Positions 26,683-36,104 are shown, counted from the stretch's first letter. The stretch: DNA of 64,000 bases from AP-15 sp963701815 (GCA_963701815.1 CAVPBN010000006.1:1-64000), one strand, 5' to 3'. The notes: generated from the letters alone by a model not told the origin. Numbers and translations are program-made.

Positions 26683-27898
26683 GATAGGCGGTCTCGGGCA
26701 GTGAGGGGTGGATCGGGTGGTCCACATCGGCGCCGGCAAAGCGCAGCACGCAGCCGCTGCGGCCGGCATCGGCAAGCCCGCGCCGCGCCGCCTCGGCAAA
26801 TTCGTCGGCGCCGACATTGTGCGAGCAAGACGCGAGAAACAGAAATCCGCGCGGCAGCGTCAGCCCGGCGGCGAGCCGTGCGAGCTTGCGATAGCCGCGC
26901 AACGCCGCCGGCACCTCCTTCCTCGAACGCGCAAAGGCCGGCGGATCGGCGATGACGAGGTCGAAGCGCTCGCCTGCCTCGGCGAGCCGAACGGTCTCGG
27001 CGAAGATTTCGCCGCGCCGGAAGGCGCAGATTTCGCCGACGCCGTTCCGGATCGCCGCCTGCGCCGCCAACGCCAGCGCCGGGGCGGAACTGTCGATGCC
27101 GAGGACCGACACGGCCCCCCCGAGCGCCGCCTGCACCGCGAAACCGCCGGTGAAGCAATAGAGGTCGAGGACGCGGGCGTCCCGCGCCAGCCCGGCGACA
27201 AAGCGACGGTTGTCGCGCTGATCGAAAAACCAGCCCGTCTTTTGCCCGGCGAGCGGATCGGCGAGAAAGACCGCGCCGTTCTCGCGGACCAGGACCGGTT
27301 CGTCGAGGCCCCCGTGCGCGACCCGCGCCTCCGGCGACAGCCCCTCCTGGACCCGCGCCGGGCTGTCGTTGCGCAGCACGATCGCGGCCGGCGTCACCAA
27401 CCCGCGGAGCGCATCGAGGATCAAGGGTTCGAGCCGGGCCATCCCGGCGGTATTCGACTGGACCACCAGCACCGCCCCGAACCGGTCGACAACCAGACCC
27501 GGCAAGCCGTCCGCCTCGGCATGGACGAGCCGATAGCAGGGCTCGGCGAAAAGCCGTTCGCGCAACCGCAACGCGCGTTCGAGGCGGCGGGCAAAAAAGC
27601 GCCGGCCGATCGCCCGGCCGGCGTCGCGATCGAGAATGCGGGCGGCGAGCAGGCTGTGCGGGTTGAACATCGCCACGCCGAGGGGGCGCTCGTCCGCCCG
27701 GCGCAAGGTCACCAGGGTGCCGGGGGGCAATGCCCGCGCCGCAGCATCCATCCGTATCTCGTTTGAAAATATCCACGGATGTCCGGCTTCGGCGCGCCGG
27801 TGACCCGCAGGCAAAAGCGTTACCACCGGTCTGGTTGCCGGGTCGTCGATGGCGGCCTCAGCCGCTGGTGTTGACCCGCCGGTCGCCACACCGATCAC
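26654..27898 (-). CDS. Class I SAM-dependent rRNA methyltransferase (RlmI/RsmI-like with PUA domain)
   Basis: 414 residues. An N-terminal PUA-like domain has HPWIFSNEIR and GTLVTLRRADERPLGVAMFN. The central part contains GLVVDRFGAVLVVQ. The catalytic domain follows, with KTGWFFDQRDNRRFV, the SAM motif VLDLYCFTGGFAVQAA and DLVIADPPAFARSR, whose DPPAF is the methyl-transfer motif. Members such as RlmI form 5-methylcytidine in 23S rRNA; the target here is not certain. The C-terminus is Leu/Ala-rich and ends TAYLKTMTW. It overlaps the kinase gene tail-to-tail. An alternative start near 27750 would remove about 50 unconserved residues. Confidence 0.87.
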   Translation of the reverse strand: MIGVATGGSTPAAEAAIDDPATRPVVTLLPAGHRRAEAGHPWIFSNEIRMDAAARALPPGTLVTLRRADERPLGVAMFNPHSLLAARILDRDAGRAIGRRFFARRLERALRLRERLFAEPCYRLVHAEADGLPGLVVDRFGAVLVVQSNTAGMARLEPLILDALRGLVTPAAIVLRNDSPARVQEGLSPEARVAHGGLDEPVLVRENGAVFLADPLAGQKTGWFFDQRDNRRFVAGLARDARVLDLYCFTGGFAVQAALGGAVSVLGIDSSAPALALAAQAAIRNGVGEICAFRRGEIFAETVRLAEAGERFDLVIADPPAFARSRKEVPAALRGYRKLARLAAGLTLPRGFLFLASCSHNVGADEFAEAARRGLADAGRSGCVLRFAGADVDHPIHPSLPETAYLKTMTWALD

Positions 27899-28034
27899 CC
27901 CTGCTCCGTCGCGCCAAGTTCAGCCGGTGTAGAGACAACGTGCTCAGAAAAGCCGCCGCGGGCGCCTCGTTGCCGGGGCGGCCGCGGCGGCCTTCAGACC
28001 ACCTGGTTCAAGCGATTGCCAACGGTGTCGATCT

Positions 28035-29180
28035 TTATGGCGTGCAGCCCGGAAGGTAGGCGCAGCCCTCGATGCTGAAGACCAGGCCGTTCTTTCCGGC
28101 GGCAGAGGCCGTCGAGATTGTGTCCGTACCTTGATCGTTGACCATCGAAATCAGATAGGTCGAGGACGCCTGTGAGCCGGGAACCTCAGTCGTTGCTTTG
28201 CCCGAAGCGGCACGTGCAAAGGTATAGGCGTAGCTGTCTGCCCAATAATCCCGGATGTAATTCGCCAGGGGGTATCCTAGGCCGCCGCGGCAACAAGGGC
28301 GCTCGACGATATACTCGGCGCTATTGCCGACCAAGTATGGCGTCGTCGTCGGTTGAAGGTGGACGGTCGCATAAAGGCCCAGGGTCAGATCATCAACAAA
28401 GACATAGCCGTTTGTTGGACTGGTATCATAGGTCTCGACATACATGTCGTCACCAGAGTTCACTCCAAACTGGCAGAGGATATTGTAGCTCGGATACCAT
28501 TCTACCCAGGCGCAATAAGATGTGCTTCTGGTGCCGCCGCTGCAATATGCTGCTGACGAACTGCCGCCTTGCAGCACGTCGCCGTTTAGGAAACCGTCGA
28601 TGCCGTTCCAGCTCACCTCCCAGTCCCAACCGCCGTCGCAGACGTACCCACCGCCGCTGGCGAAGGCCTGCTGCGCCACCGGAACGTTGAACTCGGATAT
28701 GACGTAGTCGAATGATTTATTGGGATCCCAAGAAGTCAAGCCTGGCACAGTATTCGCGATACCGCTCCAATTGCCGCTGGTGGAAGTGCTGGGCGTCCCG
28801 GCCGGAGAGGCAGTCAAGGGTCCGACAAGCCTTGCATTCCGGCTGGTGACATGCATGTCCTTGATCGGCCCAGTGGCTTGTTTACCAAGATGGCTCATGG
28901 CCTTCGCCCATTTCGCATAGGCGTCCGGTTCGCTTTGCGCGTCAGGCCGCGGCGGCAATCCATAGACGGCTAGTTCCGGATCGGCGGCGTGGATCGCGTC
29001 GAAACCTTTCGGCGGAACCCGAAAGGTGGTGACTCCCGGGATATTGGTCGGAACTACATGAGAAGATTCATAAACCTGCTTTGCAGCGATGCTGATCTGC
29101 GCGGAGGCCGGTATTGCGCCGGCACAGAACGGAATGAGCGCTGCGGTCGAAAGAACGGCCGATCGAAGAACGGGTTGCAT
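28035..29180 (-). CDS. Secreted G1-family (eqolisin-like) glutamic peptidase
   Basis: 381 residues with a clear signal peptide (about the first 28 residues, ending ASAQ). A propeptide-like segment of about 100 residues precedes the G1 domain, which begins SGNWSGIANT and continues through the WNGIDGF turn. The probable catalytic Gln is in LQGGS and the Glu in AEYIVERP, the Gln/Glu dyad known from scytalidoglutamic peptidase. AWVEWYP and VNSGDDMYV fit the same beta-sandwich. G1 peptidases are mostly fungal acid proteases, with scattered bacterial members. It is probably secreted to the periplasm or outside. A short palindrome lies upstream at 29272. Confidence 0.85.
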   Translation of the reverse strand: MQPVLRSAVLSTAALIPFCAGAIPASAQISIAAKQVYESSHVVPTNIPGVTTFRVPPKGFDAIHAADPELAVYGLPPRPDAQSEPDAYAKWAKAMSHLGKQATGPIKDMHVTSRNARLVGPLTASPAGTPSTSTSGNWSGIANTVPGLTSWDPNKSFDYVISEFNVPVAQQAFASGGGYVCDGGWDWEVSWNGIDGFLNGDVLQGGSSSAAYCSGGTRSTSYCAWVEWYPSYNILCQFGVNSGDDMYVETYDTSPTNGYVFVDDLTLGLYATVHLQPTTTPYLVGNSAEYIVERPCCRGGLGYPLANYIRDYWADSYAYTFARAASGKATTEVPGSQASSTYLISMVNDQGTDTISTASAAGKNGLVFSIEGCAYLPGCTP

Positions 29181-29271
29181 AGGGACCTCCTCCTAATCGG
29201 ACTGATGTCCACGGATCGGCGAACCGCTCGCCAATCACGACAACGAGAAGACCATGCATCCATAAGTATAG

Positions 29272-29291
29272 TTGTGAACGACTTCACACAA
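29272..29291. promoter_or_regulatory. Near-palindrome TTGTGAACGACTTCACACAA upstream of the G1 peptidase
   Basis: The arms TTGTGA and TCACA(C)AA are inverted around ACGACT. The site lies in an AT-richer gap about 90 bases before the peptidase start on the minus strand, with a TATACT-like hexamer nearby, so it could be an operator. No regulator gene is adjacent. Confidence 0.35.
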
Positions 29292-29331
29292 TTAATAGAA
29301 TTTTTCCAGAACGCTTCGCTTCGGCGGCGTC

Positions 29332-29775
29332 TTACTGGATACCCAGCAGCTCGACGTCGAAGATCAGGGTCGCGTTGGGCGGGATCGCGCCGCCGGCGCC
29401 GCGCGCGCCGTAGCCCAGTTCGGGTGGGATGATCAGCGTACGCTTGCCGCCGACCTTCATGCCGGCCACCCCCTCATCCCAGCCTGCGATCACCTGATGC
29501 GCGCCGAGCGTGAACTCGAAAGGCTGGCCGCGATCGACCGAGCTGTCGAATTTGGCGCCCTTGACGCCGTTGTTCGACAGCCACCCGGTGTAGTGCACCG
29601 AGACCTTGGCGCCTGCCGTCGCCTCCGCGCCGCCGCCGATTTTGCTGTCGGTGTACTTCAGTCCGTCCGGCATCTCGATCACCTGATTGGTTGCCGCCGC
29701 CGCGTGCCCGAGGGGCGCAACAGCGGCAACGAGAGCGAGCGCCAGCGCGGCGCCGAAGGGCCGGGTCGTTATCAT
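29332..29775 (-). CDS. FKBP-type peptidyl-prolyl cis-trans isomerase, exported
   Basis: 147 residues from ATG 29775. The N-terminus is a signal peptide (hydrophobic ALALALVAAVAPLGHAAAA). The FKBP fold follows: KVSVHYTGWLSN, GAKFDSSVDRGQPFEF, VIAGWDEGVAGMKVGGKR, LIIPPELGYGARG and the closing IPPNATLIFDVELLGI. The active-site aromatic residues are all present. It is likely a periplasmic folding catalyst. A GTG at 29808 would add 11 residues before the signal peptide, which looks less natural. It lies upstream of the G1 peptidase on the same strand, with 150 bases between. Confidence 0.92.
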   Translation of the reverse strand: MITTRPFGAALALALVAAVAPLGHAAAATNQVIEMPDGLKYTDSKIGGGAEATAGAKVSVHYTGWLSNNGVKGAKFDSSVDRGQPFEFTLGAHQVIAGWDEGVAGMKVGGKRTLIIPPELGYGARGAGGAIPPNATLIFDVELLGIQ

Positions 29776-29963
29776 GATTTGCCAGCCGGCGATAGTGGAG
29801 ACGCGCACCGTCTACAACTCCTCGGAGCGAGTGTCGAGCGTGTCGAAGACTGCTCGGGCTGCGACCCGGTTGGTCGTACCGGGAAATGGACACCGGTCAT
29901 GCCGCGTCGTAGGCTTCAGGTTCGGAAGGCACGGCAAGGGCTTTGCCGCTCGGGAGGAAAATC

Positions 29964-30824
29964 ATGGCGCTCGACGACATCCTGGAGACCACGGTTGCGG
30001 AACGCCCGGCGACCGGCTTCGGCTTTACCGAAGGGCCGTCATGGCATCCCGACGGGTTCTATTATTTTGTCGATATCCGCAAGAGCCTGCTCTACCGGCT
30101 GCGCCCGGGAGGGACGCCGGAAGTGGCGCGCAGCGAGACCGGCGAAGGCAACGGCACGACTTTCGACCTGCAGGGCCGCCTCGTCATGTGCGAGGGCGGC
30201 AACCGTCGGGTCACCCGGATGACGGCGGATGGCGGCATCGCGGTCCTGATGGACCGCTTTCTGGGCAAGCGGATCAATCGTCCCAACGACGTGGTTTGTC
30301 GTTCCGACGGCAGCATCTACTTCACCGATCCCGGGCTGCGCATCCCGATAGCCGAAAAGGAATTGCCGACCTCCGCGGTCTATCGCGTCAAGCCCGACGG
30401 GACGAAAACCGTAATCGCCGAATTCGAGTATCCGAACGGGCTCGCCTTCTCGCCCGACGAGCGCGTGCTCTATGTCGCCAATACGCGCTTTGCCGAATTC
30501 ATCCACGCGATCGATCTCGACGCGGCCGGCGACATGATCGGGCGGCGGATCTTTGCCGACATGTCGTCGACCGAGACCGATGGCGTCCCCGACGGGATGA
30601 AGGTCGATCAGGCCGGCCGAGTGTTCTGCACCGGACCCGGCGGGACCTGGGTGTTCGCCCCCGACGGCGCCCGCCTCGGCATCATCCGCACCCCGGAGGT
30701 CCCGGCGAACCTGGTGTTCGGCGGCCCCGATCTGAAGACGATCTTCTTTACCGCGCGGACCTCGATCTACACCCTGCGCGCCAGGACGCCGGGGCAGCCG
30801 CATCCCTGGTATCGTCGCCGGTAG
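29964..30824 (+). CDS. SMP-30/gluconolactonase/LRE-like protein
   Basis: 286 residues, a six-bladed beta-propeller hydrolase. Metal ligands of the family can be located as Glu in GFTEGPSW, Asn in EYPNGLAFS and Asp in GVPDGMKVD, and NRPNDVV supplies the substrate-side Asn. SMP-30 relatives hydrolyse sugar lactones such as gluconolactone. GGGAGGAAA lies seven bases before ATG 29964. The following class III CoA transferase starts 10 bases after its stop, so they may share an mRNA, although the pathway link is unclear. Confidence 0.9.
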   Translation: MALDDILETTVAERPATGFGFTEGPSWHPDGFYYFVDIRKSLLYRLRPGGTPEVARSETGEGNGTTFDLQGRLVMCEGGNRRVTRMTADGGIAVLMDRFLGKRINRPNDVVCRSDGSIYFTDPGLRIPIAEKELPTSAVYRVKPDGTKTVIAEFEYPNGLAFSPDERVLYVANTRFAEFIHAIDLDAAGDMIGRRIFADMSSTETDGVPDGMKVDQAGRVFCTGPGGTWVFAPDGARLGIIRTPEVPANLVFGGPDLKTIFFTARTSIYTLRARTPGQPHPWYRRR

Positions 30825-30834
30825 GATTGCGATT

Positions 30835-31977
30835 TTGGGGCCGCTCGCCGGGACCAGAATCGTCGAATTGGCCGGCATCGGGCCGGGGCCGATGGCGGCG
30901 ATGCTGCTGGCCGATATGGGGGCCACGGTCTTGCGCATCGAACGGCCGGGGCCGAGCGATCTCGGCATCGAGCGGCCGCGGCGCTACGACCTGCTGTTGC
31001 GCGGCCGCTATTCTCTCGCGGTCGATCTCAAATCGGATTCCGGCAGGGCGCTCGCCCTGCATTTGGTCGGTCGGGCCGACGCGCTGATCGAGGGGTTTCG
31101 CCCGGGCGTCACCGAACGTCTCGGCCTCGGACCGCAGCAATGCCTGGCGCGCAACCCCCGCCTCGTCTACGGCCGGGTCACCGGTTGGGGTCAGGACGGG
31201 CCGCTGTCGCAGGCCGCCGGGCACGACATCAACTACATCGCGCTCGTCGGCGCGCTGCATGCTTTCGGGCGCCGCGGCCAGGCGCCGACGCCGCCGCTGA
31301 ACCTCCTCGGCGACTACGCCGGCGGCGCACTTTATCTCGCTTTCGGGCTTGTCTGCGGCATCCTCGAAGCGCGCCGTTCAGGCCAGGGACAGGTCGTCGA
31401 CGCGGCGATGGTCGACGGCACCGCATCGTTGATGACGGCTTTTCACGGCAGCGTCGGCGCCGGGATCGCGACCCATCAGCGCGGCACCAACCACACCGAT
31501 ACCGGGGCTCATTTCTACAATGCCTACGAATGCGCCGACGGGCGCTGGATTTCGGTCGCGCCGATCGAGGGCCGGTTCTACGCCGAATTGCTGCGCCGGC
31601 TCGACATCGACCCGGCGACATTGCCGCCGCAGATGGACCGGGAACATTGGCCCGAAATGCAGCGCCGCTTCGCCGAGTTGTTCAGAACCCGAACGCGCGA
31701 CGAATGGTGCGCCCTATTGGAAGGCACCGATGCCTGTTTTGCCCCGGTGCTGACCACAGACGAGGCGCCGGATCACCCGCACAATCGGGCGCGCGGGACC
31801 TATGTCGAGATCGACGGCGTAGTCCAGCCGGCTCCGGCGCCGCGCTTTTCGCGGACCATCCCCGACCTGCCGATCCCGCCGCAGCCGAGCGGCCCCGAAC
31901 AGGCCGAGACCGCCCTTGCCGGCTGGCTCGACCAGGCCGAAATCGCCGCACTCAAAGCCGCCGGCACGCTCGGCTGA
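30835..31977 (+). CDS. Class III CoA transferase family, alpha-methylacyl-CoA racemase-like
   Basis: 380 residues from TTG 30835. It matches AMACR more closely than CaiB: GIGPGPMAAMLLADMGA, GFRPGVTERLGLGP, YGRVTGWGQDGP, GHDINYIALVGAL with the racemase His, LLGDYAGGAL with the Asp, and the Glu in YECADGRWISVA. AMACR inverts the 2-methyl centre of branched acyl-CoA esters. The C-terminal segment LPIPPQPSGPEQ is also typical. It is the second CoA-transferase-fold gene in the window, and enoyl-CoA hydratase and acyl-CoA dehydrogenase genes also occur, fitting branched acyl-CoA catabolism (inferred). Confidence 0.88.
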   Translation: MGPLAGTRIVELAGIGPGPMAAMLLADMGATVLRIERPGPSDLGIERPRRYDLLLRGRYSLAVDLKSDSGRALALHLVGRADALIEGFRPGVTERLGLGPQQCLARNPRLVYGRVTGWGQDGPLSQAAGHDINYIALVGALHAFGRRGQAPTPPLNLLGDYAGGALYLAFGLVCGILEARRSGQGQVVDAAMVDGTASLMTAFHGSVGAGIATHQRGTNHTDTGAHFYNAYECADGRWISVAPIEGRFYAELLRRLDIDPATLPPQMDREHWPEMQRRFAELFRTRTRDEWCALLEGTDACFAPVLTTDEAPDHPHNRARGTYVEIDGVVQPAPAPRFSRTIPDLPIPPQPSGPEQAETALAGWLDQAEIAALKAAGTLG

Positions 31978-32055
31978 GGCGGATCGGTCCGGAATTATGC
32001 AGCACACGCACCCACGATCGCCTCGGGGGGTCTCCCGGATGCGCCCTGCGGCGCG

Positions 32056-32331
32056 TCAGCAGCGATGCCAACTGCACCAGTCGTGGCGGGCGTAACTGTG
32101 TTGCCACCAGTTCGGGTGCCGGTCGGGCCCGCGCCAGCCCCACGGATGCCACGCGTGGGGATACCAGCGCTCTCCCCACCAGAAGCCGACGCCTGGCGCG
32201 ACATAAACGCCGACAGCCGGTCGCGGCGGCTCGCACCAGTTGCGCCCTCCAGGGCCACACCAGTAGGCGCTTGCCGGCAGAGCAAATACGATGCCGAGCG
32301 CCAGGACAATTGCAGACAGAAGCGCTTTCAT
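32056..32331 (-). CDS. Small secreted Trp/His-rich protein
   Basis: 91 residues. A strong signal peptide (LLSAIVLALGIVFALPASA) is followed by a mature part of about 67 residues with an unusual composition: ten or more Trp, many His, Pro and Gly, and four Cys (YWCGPGGRNWCEPPRP, then WHPWGWRGPDRHP and a terminal WCSWHRC). Such peptides recur in alphaproteobacteria without known function; metal binding or envelope association is possible. It lies alone between the racemase-like gene and the threonylcarbamoyl-AMP synthase gene, on the opposite strand to both. Confidence 0.7.
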   Translation of the reverse strand: MKALLSAIVLALGIVFALPASAYWCGPGGRNWCEPPRPAVGVYVAPGVGFWWGERWYPHAWHPWGWRGPDRHPNWWQHSYARHDWCSWHRC

Positions 32332-32551
32332 GTTGAAGCGAACGCTCGACCGCGACGGGCATTCCTTCGGGTCGCGAAAAAGCCGCTGAAGCCGGCCTTG
32401 ATTTCAGAACGGCTTGAATGATCCTGCGGGCCGTTTCGCTTCCCGCGCTGACAATCCAGGTGCATCTACTGCATAATTCCGGATCGGTCACCGCATGCGA
32501 AGCATCGCGGTCCCGACCTGCGGTTCGCTGCGGCTGTCTTGTGAGCTGCCC

Positions 32552-33505
32552 ATGTCGGTCCCGATCTCGCCTTCCGGCCCCGAAGCGATCGGATGCGCCG
32601 CGGCGCTGTTGCAAGGCGGGCGGCTCGTCGCGTTTCCGACCGAGACGGTCTACGGGCTCGGCGGCGATGCGACCCGGGACCGCGCGGTCGCCGCGATATT
32701 TGCCGCGAAGCGGCGGCCGCATTTCAATCCGCTGATCGTGCATGTGCCCAATCATGCCGAGGCCGAGGCGCTCGCAGTCTTCGACGCACGCGCCCGAAAG
32801 ATTGCCGCGCGGTTCTGGCCCGGGCCGCTGACCCTGGTCCTGCCGCGCCGCGCCGACAGCGGGGTGTCGTTGCTCGCGTGCGCCGGGCTCGATACGGTTG
32901 CCGTCCGCGTACCGGCGCACCCGATCGCGCAGGCTTTGTTGCGCGCGACAGGCCGGCCGATAGCGGCGCCGTCGGCCAATCGCTCGGGTCGGGTCAGTCC
33001 GACCGAGGCGGCGCACGTCGCCGCCGAGTTCGGCGCCGAGGTGGCGATGATCGTCGATGGCGGGAGCTGCCCGGTCGGCGTCGAATCGACGGTGCTCGAC
33101 CTGACCGGCGCTGTTCCGGCGCTGCTGCGGCCGGGCGGCGTCCCGTTCGAAATACTGGAAGCGCTGTTGGGTCCGCTTGCCGACGGCGACCCGATACGGC
33201 CGAGATCGCCGGGAATGCTGCCGAGCCATTACGCCCCTACCCTACCGTTGCGGCTCAATGCCGTCCGCGCTCGTCCGTGCGAGGCCTTGCTCGCCTTTGG
33301 CGCCGCCGTGCCCACCGGTTTTGCCGAAACGCTGTGGCTGAGCAGCGCCGGCGATCTCGCCGAGGCGGCGGCGAACTTATTTGCAATGCTGCGCCGGCTG
33401 GATCGGCCCGTCTTTAGCGGCATTGCCGTGATGCCGATCCCGGAACACGGCCTCGGCCGAGCAATCAACGACCGGCTGCACCGCGCCGCGGCGCCGCGCG
33501 AATAA
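32552..33505 (+). CDS. tsaC: L-threonylcarbamoyladenylate synthase (Sua5/TsaC type)
   Basis: 317 residues. Makes threonylcarbamoyl-AMP for the t6A37 tRNA modification. The YrdC-like domain shows GGRLVAFPTETVYGLGGDA, KRRPHFNPLIVH, RFWPGPLTLVL, VAVRVPAHPIAQ, PIAAPSANRSGRVSPT and a C-terminal ESTVLDLTG segment. About 110 further residues form the Sua5-specific domain (SPGMLPSHYAP linker, then a small alpha/beta region ending near AINDRLHRA). ATG 32552 is used because it places the YrdC domain normally; an upstream ATG at 32495 would add 19 residues without similarity. Confidence 0.93.
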   Translation: MSVPISPSGPEAIGCAAALLQGGRLVAFPTETVYGLGGDATRDRAVAAIFAAKRRPHFNPLIVHVPNHAEAEALAVFDARARKIAARFWPGPLTLVLPRRADSGVSLLACAGLDTVAVRVPAHPIAQALLRATGRPIAAPSANRSGRVSPTEAAHVAAEFGAEVAMIVDGGSCPVGVESTVLDLTGAVPALLRPGGVPFEILEALLGPLADGDPIRPRSPGMLPSHYAPTLPLRLNAVRARPCEALLAFGAAVPTGFAETLWLSSAGDLAEAAANLFAMLRRLDRPVFSGIAVMPIPEHGLGRAINDRLHRAAAPRE

Positions 33506-33640
33506 CCAATCGCCGCTCTTTCAACGCCCGCGCCTCGCCGGGCGAGCGGTAAACGAACGAGCATTTCATGACGGCCGCGGTTTATGGTCGTCGGAAATCG
33601 CGCCAACATAGACGCGGCAGCAGTCTGACGGAGCGGGTTA

Positions 33641-35056
33641 ATGGGGATCGCAGAGGCGCTCGAACGGATCAAGCAAGCGGTCGGCCCGCAGGGCTGGATC
33701 GCCGATCCGCGCGACGAGGAGCCCTATCTGATCGAGGCCAGACGCCTTTATCGCGGCGCGACGCGGCTCGTCGTGCGACCGGCTTCGACGGCGGAAGTCG
33801 CGGCGGTCGTGCGGATCTGCGGCGAGGCCGGGCTGCCGATCGTGCCGCAAGGCGGCAATACCGGGCTCGTCGGCGGCGGGGTGCCGTCGCCCGATTACGA
33901 CAACATCGTGCTGGCGCTCGGCCGGATGAACCGGGTCCGTGCGATCGACCCGGTCAATTTCACGATGACGGTCGAGGCGGGCTGCATCCTTGCCGACCTG
34001 CAGCAGGCCGCCGCCGAAGCCGACCGACTGTTCCCGCTGAGCCTCGGCGCCGAGGGCAGCTGCCAGATCGGCGGCAATATCTCGACCAATGCCGGCGGCA
34101 TCGCGGTGCTTCGCTACGGCAACACCCGCGAGTTGACCCTCGGCGTAGAGGTAGTCCTACCCGACGGGCGGGTCTGGGACGGGCTGCGCGGCCTGCGCAA
34201 GGACAATACCGGTTACGATCTGAAGCAGCTGTTCATCGGCGGCGAAGGAACGCTCGGCATCATCACCGCGGCGACGGTCAAGCTGTTTCCGAAGCCGCGC
34301 GAGATCGAGACCGCGTTTGTCGGCCTCGGCCGCATCGAGGACGCGATGAGACTGTTCGCCGGTGCCCGCGCCGCCACCGCCGATCAGCTTGTCGCCTTCG
34401 AGCTGATCCCGCGCGCCGGCCTCGATCTGGCGCTCGCCCATGTCCCCGGCACAATCGATCCGCTGGCGGCGCGCCATCCCTGGTACGTGCTGCTCGAAAT
34501 GTCGTCGAGCCAAACCGAGAGCGGCATCCGCGACTTGCTGGAACGCCTGCTCGAAACCGCCCTCGCCGAGGGTCTGGTCGCCGATGGGGTCGTTGCCGAA
34601 AGCGGCGGGCAGGCCAAGGCGCTGTGGCGGATCCGCGAGGCGATCGTCGAGGCGCAGCTCCATGCCGGCTCGATCAAGCACGATGTCGCGGTGCCGGTCA
34701 GCCGCGTCGCCGAGTTCGTGACCCGCGCCAGCGCCGCCGTCTGCGACAGGCTCCCCGGCATCCGGCCGATCGCCTTCGGCCATATCGGCGACGGCAATAT
34801 CCACTTCAACCTGACCCAGCCCGAGGGGTCGGACAAGGCCGCTTATCTGGCGCGCTGGCAGGAGTTCAACGATCTCGTCCATGGCGTCGTGCGCGAGCTG
34901 TCGGGCTCGATCAGCGCCGAGCACGGCGTCGGCTCGATGAAACGCGACGAGATCACCCATTACAAGCCGGCGATCGAGATCGAGCTGATGCGGCGCATCA
35001 AGCGGGCCCTGGACCCCGACGGTCTGATGAACCCGGGCAAGCTCGTCGCGATCTGA
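33641..35056 (+). CDS. FAD-binding oxidoreductase, D-2-hydroxyacid dehydrogenase type (GlcD/D2HGDH-like)
   Basis: 471 residues. The PCMH FAD domain is VPQGGNTGLVGGGVP, GAEGSCQIGGNISTNAGG and IGGEGTLGIITAATVKL. The C-terminal half, a FAD-linked oxidase domain, contains the metal and substrate motif GHIGDGNIHFNL and ends HGVGSMKRDEI...DPDGLMNPGK. Relatives oxidise D-2-hydroxyglutarate, D-lactate or glycolate and pass electrons to a quinone or electron-transfer flavoprotein. It stands alone, 135 bases after the previous gene. The physiological substrate is not certain. Confidence 0.92.
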   Translation: MGIAEALERIKQAVGPQGWIADPRDEEPYLIEARRLYRGATRLVVRPASTAEVAAVVRICGEAGLPIVPQGGNTGLVGGGVPSPDYDNIVLALGRMNRVRAIDPVNFTMTVEAGCILADLQQAAAEADRLFPLSLGAEGSCQIGGNISTNAGGIAVLRYGNTRELTLGVEVVLPDGRVWDGLRGLRKDNTGYDLKQLFIGGEGTLGIITAATVKLFPKPREIETAFVGLGRIEDAMRLFAGARAATADQLVAFELIPRAGLDLALAHVPGTIDPLAARHPWYVLLEMSSSQTESGIRDLLERLLETALAEGLVADGVVAESGGQAKALWRIREAIVEAQLHAGSIKHDVAVPVSRVAEFVTRASAAVCDRLPGIRPIAFGHIGDGNIHFNLTQPEGSDKAAYLARWQEFNDLVHGVVRELSGSISAEHGVGSMKRDEITHYKPAIEIELMRRIKRALDPDGLMNPGKLVAI

Positions 35057-35228
35057 CCCCGCCGCGGGTCGTCTGCGGCGGCCTCTCGCCGGCACGGTCC
35101 GGCAACTAACCAGCGATGGATTGCCGCAGCTTGGCGATGAGCTTTCCGACAAATTGCCTAGATGTTCGCTTTTGCCACGTCAAAAAATCGATTAACATGG
35201 TTACGTCTCCTTCAGGACGTGCGTTGAG

Positions 35229-36104
35229 ATGACCTCAGGTTATGCCGAGACCAAATCCGCCGATCAACTGGTCGCCAGGTTCCTTTCGGCTTACCATAAA
35301 AACTGGCAAGTCAACTTTCCAGGTTTAAACAAACGTGCCCATTGGCACGTCATATTTGCGGCAAGGCTGAGCGGCAAGGATGGGGTCTCGTGCCGAGTTA
35401 TCCACCGCGCTTTGTATGGGTTCTACGGGACAGACATCAGAACCTGCATAGAGCGAATCAAAGACTGCGAAGTCGATGGCTTTGTCAAAATCTTCGACGC
35501 ATCCGAAAAACCCTGCCCCGCCTCGACGGGGAGCCTGATCGGGGCCACCGATAAGTTGCGGGAGCATTTCGACCGCCATTGCCGCGAAACGATCGATGAG
35601 ATCCGTGCAGCCTTCGGCGAGCCCAAACGGCGGTTCGCCTCGGCAGCGCCCTGCGAGGATTCCACGGTCGCGGCGGTTTTCCAGTTTTTCGGCGCCTATG
35701 ACCAGAAATGGCGCGAAACCGCCGAGTCGATCGTCCGGCAAAGACGACTGACCCCGGCCTACCATGACGACGCGATGGACCATCTGGTCACCTATCAATA
35801 TTGGGCGATCGTGATGTTGTTGTGGTTCGCCGGCTCGGAGGCGCTGGTCATCGACGAAATCAACAGCAAGATGTGGGACGCACTGAGACTGGGGCACCTC
35901 GCGATCAAGGAACGCGTCGGCAATTTGATCCGGTGGGGCTTTTTTGCCGAAGAAACGATCAAGAAGCACAAGGCTGTCGCCTTGACCCCGTTTGCGAGGG
36001 CCGCGATCGGCAAGGGGCTGAGCGAGACCAAGCCGTTGCTCGAAGAGCTCTACGGCAAGCTGGCGCCGCAGCCTGCCGAATTTATCCCGGCGATCTCCGC
36101 CTAG
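35229..36104 (+). CDS. Unrecognised 291-residue protein with two winged-helix-like halves
   Basis: I do not recognise a named family. Two parts look alike in outline. In the N-terminal half, CRVIHRALYGFYGTDIRTCIERIKDCEVDGFVK, quoted in part as TCIERIKDCEVDGFVK, resembles a recognition helix and wing. In the C-terminal half, RLGHLAIKERVGNLIRWGFF followed by KHKAVALTPFARAAI looks like a MarR-type recognition helix and beta-wing. A DNA-binding regulator is plausible but unproven. No membrane segment or signal is seen. It is isolated, with 172 bases upstream that include an A-rich stretch near 35180. Confidence 0.55.
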   Translation: MTSGYAETKSADQLVARFLSAYHKNWQVNFPGLNKRAHWHVIFAARLSGKDGVSCRVIHRALYGFYGTDIRTCIERIKDCEVDGFVKIFDASEKPCPASTGSLIGATDKLREHFDRHCRETIDEIRAAFGEPKRRFASAAPCEDSTVAAVFQFFGAYDQKWRETAESIVRQRRLTPAYHDDAMDHLVTYQYWAIVMLLWFAGSEALVIDEINSKMWDALRLGHLAIKERVGNLIRWGFFAEETIKKHKAVALTPFARAAIGKGLSETKPLLEELYGKLAPQPAEFIPAISA

